Shown: in pieces, positions 36,403 through 45,315 of the stretch
How positions within the stretch are numbered: the stretch's first letter is position 1
Layout: each line of letters starts with the position of its first letter
NCBI GenBank assembly: GCA_965226285.1
Contig: CBDDCQ010000006.1
Location: forward strand, 434,001 to 498,000
Length of the DNA stretch: 64,000 nucleotides
Direction: 5' to 3'
DNA from: CBDDCQ01 sp965226285
GTDB taxonomy: Bacteria; Bacteroidota; Bacteroidia; Flavobacteriales; Ichthyobacteriaceae
The notes under the pieces: generated by a model
Seen by the model: only the letters and a program-made list of their open reading frames with translations
Told to the model about the DNA's origin: nothing
The model's database searches: none
Position numbers and translations under genes: made by a program

Positions 36403-37629
36403 TCAATCTTTATTAAGTGCTATAATAGGTTTTATATGAGCAGCCCTTTTTGCTGGAAGATAGCCAGCGATACAGCCTGATATAATTAGCACAATTACAG
36501 CACCTAATACAGTAGAAATTTCTATTTGGGGAGATGTAATAAAGTATTTCTCTAAACTATCTCCTATTAGGCTCAGGGTACCTGAACCGATTAGCATACC
36601 TATATATCCAGATAGGGAGGTTACCAAAATAGTTTCTAATAGTATTAAAGAAATAATATGTTTGGGTTTGGCACCTAATACCTTTCTTATTCCTAATTCT
36701 TTTGTACGTTCTTTTACAGAGTAAACCATAATATTGCTAATGCCTATGATACCTGCTATAAGGGTTCCCAAACCAATAAATAATATGATAAGACCTAGTA
36801 CAAACGTCATTGTATTAATATTTTTTAAGGATTCTGTATCACTAAAGGTATATATAGCTCCGTCGTCTTTAGGAGATACATAGAAAATATCTTTCAGGTC
36901 TTTTTCTATTGAGTTTTTAAGAGCAAGAGCTTGATTGTGATTCATGTCAGGGCTGTGTGAAATATACATCTCATCGATGTAATCATTATTTTGATAAATA
37001 TCTTGAGCTGTAGTATAAGGAATGTATATCTTTCTGTTTTCACGGTCGTCATTTTTTTTATGATGCACTCCAATAACTTTAAAAGAAATACCTTGTATGT
37101 TGAGTTGTTTTCCTATGGGGTTTTTCTTTCCAAAAATATCTTCTTGTACTAATTTTCCAATTACAACAACTTTTAACTTTTTATGGGTATCTGAATAGTT
37201 GAAAAAACGCCCAGAAGTAATCTCCAATTTTTCAATAAATTGAAAATTATCTTTTGTAGCTATGATGCTATAGTGATTATTTTTGTTAAAGTGAGATACG
37301 TTCATATTTTTATAAATGATGCCACTTGAGTATTCTATTTTGCTATCATACTTTTGGTTTAAAAACTTAATTTGCTGATTTTTAAATTGTATTTTTCTGC
37401 CTCCTTTTCTACCTTTGTAGGGTTTAGAGGTTATACCAGAAGAAACAGAGATAATATTTGTATTTTTATCTGTAAATTTTTTGTTGAATGTGTTTTTTAG
37501 TCCCGTAGCGATCCCAAATAAAATTGTAAAGACAAATACTGCAAAGGCAACAGTAAATCCAGATAGAGTACTTCTTAACATATTTTTGCTGATACTTTGA
37601 AATATTTCTGTCCAGATGTTAATTTTCAT
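36403..37629 (-). CDS. MacB-like ABC transporter permease, second subunit, copy 2
   Basis: A 408-aa paralogue of the permease at 33080, with divergence concentrated in the periplasmic domain (ISVSSGITSKPYKG, YTFSDTESLKNINTM) and near-identity in the TMs. The coupling region and C-terminus (IKPIIALNKD) are intact. Together with 35145 it could form a variant exporter driven by the ATPase at 34321. Confidence 0.88.
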   Translation of the reverse strand: MKINIWTEIFQSISKNMLRSTLSGFTVAFAVFVFTILFGIATGLKNTFNKKFTDKNTNIISVSSGITSKPYKGRKGGRKIQFKNQQIKFLNQKYDSKIEYSSGIIYKNMNVSHFNKNNHYSIIATKDNFQFIEKLEITSGRFFNYSDTHKKLKVVVIGKLVQEDIFGKKNPIGKQLNIQGISFKVIGVHHKKNDDRENRKIYIPYTTAQDIYQNNDYIDEMYISHSPDMNHNQALALKNSIEKDLKDIFYVSPKDDGAIYTFSDTESLKNINTMTFVLGLIILFIGLGTLIAGIIGISNIMVYSVKERTKELGIRKVLGAKPKHIISLILLETILVTSLSGYIGMLIGSGTLSLIGDSLEKYFITSPQIEISTVLGAVIVLIISGCIAGYLPAKRAAHIKPIIALNKD

Positions 37630-37637
37630 ATTGCTTC

Positions 37638-37870
37638 TTAACCGTTTAGTCTATTATCATGGGTAATGATGCCATCTTTTATGCTAAAAATTCTTATATT
37701 TTGTTTATAAATATATTGTTCGTGAGTGATTACTACTACTGTTATTTTTTCCGTTTCATGAATATTATGGAGTAATTTCATATAGGAATATTTAAATTTA
37801 GCCCTTTGAGTACATGTAATAGTTATTATCGATAGAGTAGGATTTATGAAGATTTTTAAATCTCAATCAT
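37638..37870 (-). pseudogene. Internally deleted ABC ATPase, copy 2
   Basis: Both ends match the ATPase gene at 34321-35004, but the middle (equivalent to about 34466-34918) is missing, removing Walker A, the signature and Walker B. An extra A after the fourth codon also shifts the frame to an immediate stop. The junction reads TTTCATA/TAGGAATATTT. It closes the duplicated block. Confidence 0.9.
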
Positions 37871-37876
37871 ATTTAT

Positions 37877-38488
37877 TTACGTTTGCTCTAACCTTTTAGC
37901 TTTTACTATAGAAATTTTTTCACCTTTGTATCTAGCAGTTAAAAAGCAATCTATACCCATAATATGTAATTTACGCATAAAGGACTCAGCCTCTTTATAT
38001 TTGCTGAACAATCCTAGTGAATATTTTATCATTCCATCATCTTCATACTCAAGCATGTTTAAAAAAGAATCAGAAATGAATTGTAATTTGAATTTTGTAT
38101 ATCCACCAATTTGCAGGGTATAAATTAAATTAGTTGTTTTCCAATTCGTAGAATAGTTATTATTTTCATTTTTATCGTTCTCTTTTTCTGTTATAATTTG
38201 TTGCAATTCTTTGTTTGAATTCACTAACTTATCATTCTCTTTTTTTAATTGTTTAATATCTTGTTTAGCTTTTACTAATTCAGTTTCTTGTTTAAGGTTA
38301 TTTCCTGCAAAGAAATAATAACAAGCAAAACCTACAAGGGTTAATATAAATAATACTAAAAAAAAGGCACTTTTTCCTTGAGCCTTCGATGCATTTGCTT
38401 TAGACTTCTTTAGAGTGTCATATAAATGTAAGTTCTCTTGTTCTAATTTTTCGAACTTCTTTTTTTCTAGTTCTGATATAACTGGCAT
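37877..38488 (-). CDS. Membrane-anchored coiled-coil protein with SPOR-like C-terminus
   Basis: A 203-aa protein: cytoplasmic coiled coil (about 5-30), one TM helix (about 42-64), periplasmic coiled coil (about 70-110) and a C-terminal domain (about 122-200) with the SPOR pattern YTLQIGGYTKF and YSLGLFSKYKEAESFMRKL. SPOR domains bind glycan strands lacking stem peptides, often at division sites. Its exact role is unknown. It follows msrBA by 42 bp on the same strand. Confidence 0.65.
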   Translation of the reverse strand: MPVISELEKKKFEKLEQENLHLYDTLKKSKANASKAQGKSAFFLVLFILTLVGFACYYFFAGNNLKQETELVKAKQDIKQLKKENDKLVNSNKELQQIITEKENDKNENNNYSTNWKTTNLIYTLQIGGYTKFKLQFISDSFLNMLEYEDDGMIKYSLGLFSKYKEAESFMRKLHIMGIDCFLTARYKGEKISIVKAKRLEQT

Positions 38489-38530
38489 AACTTTAAAAAT
38501 TTAATTAACAGCACAAATGTAATAAAAAAA

Positions 38531-39502
38531 TTAAAACTTTTGAATATAAAAATGACAATAAGGTTTTTCTCCTTTTTTTTCGTAGTAATTTTGGTGATAA
38601 TTTTCAGCTCTCCAAAAGGTTTTTGCTTTGTTTAGAGCAGTTACCACATCATATCCTTTTTGTTTTAAAATACTAATTAATTTTTCTGCAATTTGCTTTT
38701 GCTTTCTATTTGTATAAAATATTTCTGATCTATATTGCGTTCCAATATCTGGTCCTTGTCTGTTTAATTGGGTAGGATCATGTGTTTCAAAAAACAATTT
38801 GCACAGTTCCTCATAGGAGGTTTTGGTATTGTCAAAAATTACTTCTACGGCTTCAGCGTGTCCTGTACTTCCCGAACATACTTGTTTATAATTAGGAGTA
38901 TTGATATGTCCTCCAGTGTAGCCCACCCTAGTACTAATGACGCCTTTGGCTTTGCTAAAATAATGTTGTACTCCCCAAAAGCAACCCGATGCAAAGATAG
39001 CTATCTCTAAAGTTACTTTTTCTTGTGGAATAAATTTAAGAGAGAGAGAGTTTACACAATGTCTGGTATCTTTTGCAGTGAGTTGTTCTCCTAAAAATAC
39101 ATGTCCGAGATGCCCTTTGCATTTACTGCAAATAATCTCTGTTCTCCTTCCGTCAGCATCGGGTAAGCGTTTGACATTACCTTCTATTTCATCTTCAAAT
39201 GAAGGCCAGCCACAACCCGAATCAAATTTATCTTTTGAAAAATATAAAGGGTTCTCACATTGTCGACATACAAAGAGCCCATCGACATTAAAATCGTTGT
39301 ATTCTCCAGTAAAAGGTCTTTCAGTACCTTTGTGTAATATAATTTGTTTTTCTTCTTCTGTAAGTTCGTTGTATTGAGCTTGTGTAGTCATATAAGTTGT
39401 CATGTAAAAAGTGAAAATAATACAAGAAATAAAGTTAAACTTTATTCTAATAAATCGGGTCTTATTTTTTGAGTTCTCTCTATAGCTTTTTGATGTTTCC
39501 AT
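38531..39502 (-). CDS. msrBA: Bifunctional methionine sulfoxide reductase MsrB-MsrA
   Basis: Repairs both methionine sulfoxide epimers in proteins. The MsrB half comes first (about 45-158): zinc CxxC pairs C79/C82 and C125/C128 and catalytic C149 (RHCVNSLSL). The MsrA half (about 163-320) has catalytic C174 (GCFWG) and GYTGGH. A hydrophobic N-terminus (FNFISCIIFTFYMTT, then TQAQ) suggests export to the periplasm. The start at 39502 lies 61 bp inside trmD; a start at Met34 (39403) would remove the signal, so I keep the longer form with moderate certainty. Confidence 0.92.
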   Translation of the reverse strand: METSKSYRENSKNKTRFIRIKFNFISCIIFTFYMTTYMTTQAQYNELTEEEKQIILHKGTERPFTGEYNDFNVDGLFVCRQCENPLYFSKDKFDSGCGWPSFEDEIEGNVKRLPDADGRRTEIICSKCKGHLGHVFLGEQLTAKDTRHCVNSLSLKFIPQEKVTLEIAIFASGCFWGVQHYFSKAKGVISTRVGYTGGHINTPNYKQVCSGSTGHAEAVEVIFDNTKTSYEELCKLFFETHDPTQLNRQGPDIGTQYRSEIFYTNRKQKQIAEKLISILKQKGYDVVTALNKAKTFWRAENYHQNYYEKKGEKPYCHFYIQKF

Positions 39503-40116
39503 TGTTCTATTTTTTTATTGTTTCCACTAAGTAGTATTTCAGGTACTTTCCAACCTTTGTACTCCGAAGGTCTAGTATACAAAGGAGGTGATAGTAAGTT
39601 ATTTTGAAATGAATCTGTAAGAGCAGAGGTTTCGTTTCCAAGTACTTTAGGTATGAGTCTTATGATGCTATCGGCTAATACTGCTGCAGCTAATTCTCCA
39701 CCAGAAAGAACATAGTCACCTATGGATATTTCTCTTGTGATGAGATGGTCTCTTATCCTTTGGTCAATACCTTTATAATGTCCGCATAGTATGATGATAT
39801 TTTCTTTGAGTGATAATTCATTGGCAATGGATTGATTGAGTATTGGACTATCGGGAGTCATATAGATAATTTCATCGTAATTCCTTTCAGATTTTAGTTT
39901 TAAAATACATTTGTCTATAGGTTCTATCATCATTACCATACCTGAACCTCCTCCAAACTGGTAATCATCTATTTGTTTATAACGGTTTTTGGTATACTCT
40001 CTTAGATTGTGTACATGTATTGCTACAATTCCTTTATCTATGGCTCTTTTGAGTATGGAGGCATTAAAGGGACTTTTTAGTAAATCTGGTACTACAGTTA
40101 TGATGTCTAATCTCAT
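39442..40116 (-). CDS. trmD: tRNA (guanine37-N1)-methyltransferase TrmD
   Basis: Makes m1G37 in tRNAs with the SPOUT-class trefoil-knot fold. The 224-aa protein has the typical start MRLDIITVVPDLL, YQFGGGSGMVMM, LCGHYKGIDQRI, and the knot loop EISIGDYVLSGGELAA, followed by LLSPPLYTRPSEYKGW. Length is normal. It follows the DUF1343 gene by 18 bp and its 3' end overlaps the msrBA start by 61 bp. Confidence 0.95.
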   Translation of the reverse strand: MRLDIITVVPDLLKSPFNASILKRAIDKGIVAIHVHNLREYTKNRYKQIDDYQFGGGSGMVMMIEPIDKCILKLKSERNYDEIIYMTPDSPILNQSIANELSLKENIIILCGHYKGIDQRIRDHLITREISIGDYVLSGGELAAAVLADSIIRLIPKVLGNETSALTDSFQNNLLSPPLYTRPSEYKGWKVPEILLSGNNKKIEQWKHQKAIERTQKIRPDLLE

Positions 40117-40134
40117 GGGGGCTAATTTACCAAA

Positions 40135-41295
40135 TTATTTATAGATAAGATATTTTTTTCTTATCTTTTTGAATTTTTCAATGCCTTTTTGCCAAGTCTT
40201 TTTTATTTGTCTGGCAGATAGCCCATTTTCTATTTGCTTTTGTAGAGTTGTACTTCCTGCGTGTATGGTAAAGGTCTTTCCAAAGAATTTGTGTTTATCA
40301 GGGAATTTTTGGTAAGCATCTATAAGCCATTCTAAATTAATTTGATTTAATTTAGGTTGCTTAGTTAGGTCTACACCATAGCACAGTTTATTTTTTTCTT
40401 TGGGATATTTGGCACCTTTTTTAGGTACGGGAGTATATGAAAAATTAGATTTTGGGAATAGGTGATGTCCATATATTTGAAATTGTAAATTGGTACCTCT
40501 ACCTGCATTTATGGGGGTACCTTCAAAAAGACCTAAACTAGGATAAAGATTAATGGCTCTACCATTAGGCAAGTTAGGAGAGGGTTTTACGGGTAGCGTG
40601 TAATTTTTTTTATGGTGATAGTTTTGACAAGCAATTACAGTTAGTTTGCATTCGATTTTATTTTTGAGCCATTTTTCACCGTTTATCATTTGAGCATATT
40701 CTCCAATAGTCATTCCATATACGATGGGTACAGGGTGCATTCCCACAAATGAACGATGATTCATATTTAATATATTTCCATCTATATAATGTGCATTGGG
40801 GTTTGGTCTATCTAGTACGATCACTTCAATATTATTCTCTGCGCAAGTTTCCATTACATAGTGCAAAGTAGATATATAGGTGTAAAATCTCACTCCTACA
40901 TCTTGAATGTCAAATATCATTATATCGATACCCTTAACTTGCTTAACACTTGGTTTTTTACTTTTTCCATAGAGTGATATAATAGGTAGATTAGTTTTAG
41001 CGTCTATGCCATTATGAACGGTTTGGGCAGCATCTATATCTCCTCTAAACCCGTGTTCAGGAGAGTATATTTTTACAATATTTATACCTCTATTTATGAG
41101 TGAATCCACAATGTGTACATCCCCTATTCTCCCAGATAGATTGGTAATAATGCCCACTTTTTTATTTGTGAGCAAAGCAATATAAGCGTGAGTATCTTCT
41201 GCACCTACTTTTATAGATTGGGCATTTGTTGCAATAAATATGAATATAAAGAAGTATAAAGTTATATATTTGTTCAGAAAATTTTTTAAAGTCAT
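40135..41295 (-). CDS. DUF1343 / NamZ-like exo-beta-N-acetylmuramidase
   Basis: A 386-aa secreted protein (signal LYFFIFIFIATNAQS) of the DUF1343 family, whose characterised member NamZ removes terminal MurNAc from peptidoglycan fragments (GH171). Family motifs: SPEHGFRGDIDAAQ, DIQDVGVRFYTYISTLHYVME, VLDRPNPN and NLQFQIYG-like GRGTNLQ. It probably serves cell-wall recycling. It is divergent from the permease at 41302 with only six bases between the starts. Confidence 0.9.
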   Translation of the reverse strand: MTLKNFLNKYITLYFFIFIFIATNAQSIKVGAEDTHAYIALLTNKKVGIITNLSGRIGDVHIVDSLINRGINIVKIYSPEHGFRGDIDAAQTVHNGIDAKTNLPIISLYGKSKKPSVKQVKGIDIMIFDIQDVGVRFYTYISTLHYVMETCAENNIEVIVLDRPNPNAHYIDGNILNMNHRSFVGMHPVPIVYGMTIGEYAQMINGEKWLKNKIECKLTVIACQNYHHKKNYTLPVKPSPNLPNGRAINLYPSLGLFEGTPINAGRGTNLQFQIYGHHLFPKSNFSYTPVPKKGAKYPKEKNKLCYGVDLTKQPKLNQINLEWLIDAYQKFPDKHKFFGKTFTIHAGSTTLQKQIENGLSARQIKKTWQKGIEKFKKIRKKYLIYK

Positions 41296-41301
41296 ATAAC
41301 G

Positions 41302-42537
41302 TTGAATTACGAATTTTTTATAGCCAAAAGATTATCTCAAAAGATAGGGCACAAAGGTAGTGTTTCTAATTTAACTGTAAAAATAGCTTCTCTTTCTGTG
41401 GCATTAAGCATATTGATTATGCTCGTTGCTATTTCTGTGGGGGTAGGTATACAGAAAGAAATCAGACAAAAAGTAAGTGGTATATTTGGACATCTTCAAA
41501 TCAAGGCTTATGAGGTTGAAAAATCTCATATGGTTACTCCTGTAGATAAAAGGCAAAAATTCTATCCCAATATTGATGGATTTGAAATTAAGGACTTAAA
41601 GCATATCCAAGTATATGCTAATAAAGCAGGGGTTATCAAAACCAAAGATAGCTTTGAGGGAGTAATTTTAAAAGGGGTGGGAGAGGATTATCATTGGCAG
41701 TATTTTAAAGAATATATGATAGAGGGTAAAATACCCAAATACAATAGTGGGCGTTATAATGATAGTGTGATGGTATCCAAAAAATTAACGAACAGTCTAA
41801 AACTTAAGTTATCGGATAAGTTCAATATGTATTTTTTTAGGAAAAACAAGCCCCCTAAAATACGATCTTTTGTCATATCGGGTATTTTTGATACTGCTTT
41901 TGAAGACTTTGATAAAAATTTCATTATAGGAGATTTAAAGCATGTACAAAGACTCAACAAATGGAAAGATTATCAAGTGGGCGGCTTTGAGGTATTCATA
42001 GATGACTTTGATGCTTTAGATCCTATAGCTGGAGAAATATATAGGAATATAGACTCAGAGTTAGATGTAGTAACGATGAAAGACACACACGGTTTCTTGA
42101 TGAGTTGGATAGGGCTATTTGATATGAATATTATGATTATCATTACGATTATGGTGCTCGTGTCAGGGGTAAATATGATTACGGTACTTATAGTACTTAT
42201 ACTAGAGCGAACTGAAATGATAGGAATATTTAAAGCCTTGGGAATGTACAACCGTAATATCAGAAAGATATTTTTATACAATTCCTTACAAATTATGCTC
42301 AGAGGTCTATTTTGGGGTAATATAATAGGACTCTCTTTACTGTCTATGCAAAAATATTTTAAATGGATACAACTACCTCCTAAAACTTATTATGTATCTA
42401 CTCTGCCCATAGCCATCGATTTGGTTCATATTCTTATGATTAATATAGGAGTAGTGGTATTTTGTTTAGTGATGATGTTACTCCCCTCTTATATCATAAG
42501 TAAAATAAAACCTATTAAAGCTATCAAATTCAATTAG
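41302..42537 (+). CDS. LolC/LolE-type ABC transporter permease
   Basis: A 411-aa FtsX-superfamily permease (start TTG, family-typical beginning NYEFFIAKRL). TMs at about 25-50 (IASLSVALSILIMLVAISVGVG) and three near 270-400 (MNIMIIITIMVLVSGVNMITVL, ERTEMIGIFKALG, and an ending KIKPIKAIKFN). Bacteroidota homologues are annotated as lipoprotein-releasing permeases; such a function fits a genome rich in lipoproteins. The ATPase partner is not adjacent. The stop is immediately followed by an IS30-type element. Confidence 0.85.
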   Translation: MNYEFFIAKRLSQKIGHKGSVSNLTVKIASLSVALSILIMLVAISVGVGIQKEIRQKVSGIFGHLQIKAYEVEKSHMVTPVDKRQKFYPNIDGFEIKDLKHIQVYANKAGVIKTKDSFEGVILKGVGEDYHWQYFKEYMIEGKIPKYNSGRYNDSVMVSKKLTNSLKLKLSDKFNMYFFRKNKPPKIRSFVISGIFDTAFEDFDKNFIIGDLKHVQRLNKWKDYQVGGFEVFIDDFDALDPIAGEIYRNIDSELDVVTMKDTHGFLMSWIGLFDMNIMIIITIMVLVSGVNMITVLIVLILERTEMIGIFKALGMYNRNIRKIFLYNSLQIMLRGLFWGNIIGLSLLSMQKYFKWIQLPPKTYYVSTLPIAIDLVHILMINIGVVVFCLVMMLLPSYIISKIKPIKAIKFN

Positions 42538-42560
42538 TAAGTGCAACACTTAGTGAAAAA
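42526..42560 (+). repeat. Direct repeat, left copy (lolE 3' end plus IS left tip)
   Basis: 34 of 35 bases match 46546-46580. The first 12 bases (AAATTCAATTAG) are the end of the permease gene and the rest is the IS left end. The two copies bracket about 4 kb holding the IS and two cassette-like genes. Confidence 0.75.
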
Positions 42561-43561
42561 ATAAACTAAATGAAAACGCACATGAAATATACGCATATTA
42601 CTTGTGAGCAAAGATACCAAATAGAGGCATATTTAAAAGCAAAGATGTTTAAAAAATTTATTTATAAGGAATTACAAATAAGTCGTAGTACTCTATACCG
42701 AGCACTTAAAAGGAATAAGACAAAACGCGGGCTTTACCGTGCTAATCACGCTAATATGTTGGCAGAATAGCGGAAAGAACGATATGGTAGAGGGCGTACC
42801 TTTACCTCTTATAAGCAAAAAATCATAGATAACTATATTACTGCGGAGCAATGGTCTGCTGAACAAATCGTAGGCTACTGTAAAGTTAAAGGGATAGATA
42901 TGTTATCAGTAGAACGCATCTATCAATATGTTAGAGAAGATAAGTGTACTGGTGGAACTTTATATAAACATATGAGGCATCAATTAAAACATCGTAAAAG
43001 GGAAGTAAGCACTAACAAAATGCGGATAAAAGAACGATTAAGTATAGATAAACGCCCAGAAAAGGTTAATAATAGAGAGGTATCTGGACATTGGGAGGCA
43101 GATTTAATAGTGGGTAAAGAGTATAAAGGAGCTATATGAACACTAACAGAAAGAAAAACCAAGTATTTAGTAATCAAACACTTACCGAAAGGAAAAAAAG
43201 CAGATGGAGTAGCCCAAGCTATTAACAATTTACTACTCCCTTTCAAACATCAAACCAAGTGTATAACAATGGATAATGGAAAGGAATTTGCCAAACATTA
43301 TGTGGTTAGAGATAAATTGGAAGTAGATATCTACTTTACAAACCCTTATTGTTCTTGGGAAAAAGGGCAAATAGAAAATATGAATAAATTAATCAGACAG
43401 TACTTGCCTAAAAATCAACATTTAAACAATGTAAAAGATAAACTCATAAAAAACATTCAAATCAAGATAAACAACAGACCTAGAAAGGGAATAAATTATC
43501 AAAAACCATATCTAATATTTCATAAATTTGTAGAAAAAGAACAAAATAAAAAGTTACACTT
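42539..43561 (+). mobile_element. IS30-family insertion sequence, inactive
   Basis: About 1.02 kb, with imperfect terminal inverted repeats (left AAGTGCAACACTTAG; right end, inverted, AAGTGTAACTTTTT). It contains one transposase frame interrupted by two stops. No clear target duplication is visible. The left tip recurs in a remnant at 46559. Confidence 0.8.
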
Positions 43562-43565
43562 GTAA
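42570..43565 (+). pseudogene. IS30-family transposase with two in-frame stops
   Basis: A single frame with TAG at 42768-42770 and TGA at 43137-43139. It has an N-terminal helix-turn-helix (HITCEQRYQIEAYLKAKM, SRSTLYRALKRN) and the DDE core: HWEADLIVG, CITMDNGKEFA and the Glu in GQIENMNKLIRQYLP. Apart from the two stops the frame is intact, so inactivation looks recent. Family length (about 330 aa) is normal. Confidence 0.88.
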
Positions 43566-43649
43566 GTAGAATCTACCAATTGTTTCATAAGTATTGTTTT
43601 TGATTGTAAATTATCTCAAATGTTTTAAACGTTTATTTAATTTCTTATT

Positions 43650-43707
43650 GCATACAACGGTAAGTAATAAACGGTCGTTTTAATGACGTTTATACTTTGT
43701 TAGCAAT
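43650..43707 (-). other. attC-like site 3, downstream of the DoxX-like gene
   Basis: Read on the minus strand it starts ATTGCTAAC, ends GTTGTATGC and folds into an imperfect hairpin (GTATAAACG pairing near CGTTTATTACTTA). Its first core is the exact complement of the TTAGCAAT that begins the DoxX cassette at 45179, as expected for a cassette and its own attC. Confidence 0.65.
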
Positions 43708-43712
43708 AGTAT

Positions 43713-45137
43713 TTATTTAATTTCAATTTCTTTCTCTGCACCAATCATTTTCTCGCCAATTGTAAATACAGTGTGATCATCTCCATTAATGGTTACTGAT
43801 ATGTTGTTTTTTCCTTTTTTTAAGTCACCTAAAAAATACCAATTCGAATACATTCTACCATGTTTTTTTCCATTTATGTACACATGAATATGACCCTGAT
43901 TTTCTTTATACGGATTACCTGTATTTTTTGGGGTAAACTTCCAGTTGTCTAATTCAACATGTAGATTATAACCCATTTCATGTTTTTCTTCTATAACTTC
44001 AATTAAAGTAATTTTTGGAATGGCACTTGAATTTGAAATATCTACCATTTTTGATGAGTGTCTAGATTTATTGGAGTTGCTTTTAGCATCTTCTAAAGCA
44101 ATGTTGTACTGAACATCTGCTATTACTGGATACATAAACAATGCTAAAAGAGTGATAAAAATATAAGAGACATTACCTACGATAATTTTTTTCCAAGTTT
44201 TCCCAAGACGTTCAACAGGTGTTTTATAAAACTTACCGGTGCCATTCAAAATGAAGACAATGAGCATAGCATGTAAAGAGGTGTGTCCTATAACTTCAAC
44301 TTTCCCAAATACAATGGCAGTGAGTATGAAAACAAGCGTAATAACGGCGGCGAGTATTCTACCTAAAGCTCCAAATAAAAGCATAAAACCAAGACCTATT
44401 TCTATAAATGCTGCAGCTTGTACAAAAAAATCATTGGCTAATCCAAAAGTAAGAACAGGGTTTTGTTCAAGTATGGTTTTAGACCATGTGGGAAAATATA
44501 ATTTTTCAAAACCTAACCATATCAATCCCAGCCCTAACGTTATATAAAGGGCGGGGATTCCAATATTTGCTATTTTTTTATTTTTAGATCCTGTTACAAT
44601 CAAAAATATAGCTATACCTATGAAATGATAATAGTCAATCATGTAGAAGAATCCGTAGTTAAATCCGCAGAATAAGTACAGGCAAATAATTAAAACGCCT
44701 GAAAATGGGTCAGCTATTTTGACCAACAGCAGTAGTGCAACAAAAAATTGCGCCCAAGAAATCCAATCATTGACAGCCACTAGCTCAGGCGTCAACACTG
44801 TATTATTCACCCAAGACACGAATAATACAGTAAACATTGCTATTCTGATTACATCCGTACTATACTTTTGTTTGCTATTCAACCAATTTTTAAATTTTTC
44901 AGAAATGGAGTAGCTATTAATTTTATTATTCAATACAATTAACAGTGAAATGACTACCAAACTCAAAACACTCAGAATCAAATATGTAGGCGTTATTACG
45001 TCTTCTAGAGGTTTGGATTTCTCAAGGAAATCAAAACCCGAAAACCACTTTACATGCGCAAAGGCAATATTTGTTGTAAATAATGTTAGTAATATCAGCA
45101 CATATTTTTTTGGTATTATTCCTTTTAAAAAATTCAT
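43713..45137 (-). CDS. DoxX-like multi-pass membrane protein with C-terminal extracytoplasmic domain
   Basis: A 474-aa protein with an N-terminal signal-like segment (VLILLTLFTTNIAFAHVKW), about nine TM helices including a DoxX-type bundle (PALYITLGLGLIWLGFEKL, AAFIEIGLGFMLLFGALGR), and a C-terminal beta-rich domain (about 370-474) with GHIHVYINGKKHGRMYSNWY and NGDDHTVF. Function is unknown; DoxX proteins are linked to redox and electron transport. It is alone between two attC-like sites, with no operon partners. Large for a gene cassette. Confidence 0.75.
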   Translation of the reverse strand: MNFLKGIIPKKYVLILLTLFTTNIAFAHVKWFSGFDFLEKSKPLEDVITPTYLILSVLSLVVISLLIVLNNKINSYSISEKFKNWLNSKQKYSTDVIRIAMFTVLFVSWVNNTVLTPELVAVNDWISWAQFFVALLLLVKIADPFSGVLIICLYLFCGFNYGFFYMIDYYHFIGIAIFLIVTGSKNKKIANIGIPALYITLGLGLIWLGFEKLYFPTWSKTILEQNPVLTFGLANDFFVQAAAFIEIGLGFMLLFGALGRILAAVITLVFILTAIVFGKVEVIGHTSLHAMLIVFILNGTGKFYKTPVERLGKTWKKIIVGNVSYIFITLLALFMYPVIADVQYNIALEDAKSNSNKSRHSSKMVDISNSSAIPKITLIEVIEEKHEMGYNLHVELDNWKFTPKNTGNPYKENQGHIHVYINGKKHGRMYSNWYFLGDLKKGKNNISVTINGDDHTVFTIGEKMIGAEKEIEIK

Positions 45138-45172
45138 CGTTATGGACTTATGTTTGAGTTACTATTTAATTA

Positions 45173-45306
45173 TTGCTAACGGTCTCGGCTATGAATAGTT
45201 GCGTGGTATAGCAAGAAACTTTACAAGTACACACCAAACTGAAAATCCGCGAGGATTTTCAGAAGTAGGCGAGAACAAGCAATTATTTATAGCCATTGTT
45301 ACCTGC
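45173..45306 (-). other. attC-like site 2, between the AbiTii-like and DoxX-like genes
   Basis: A 134-bp imperfect palindrome. On the minus strand it starts GCAGGTAAC and ends GTTAGCAA; GGCTATAAATAATTGC pairs with GCAACTATTCATAGCC, and a central perfect hairpin CTGAAAATCC-TCGC-GGATTTTCAG lies at about 45239-45262. Its first core complements the TTACCTGC starting the upstream cassette at 46206. This is the architecture of a long attC. Confidence 0.7.
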
Positions 45307-45315
45307 TGGCTTTTT

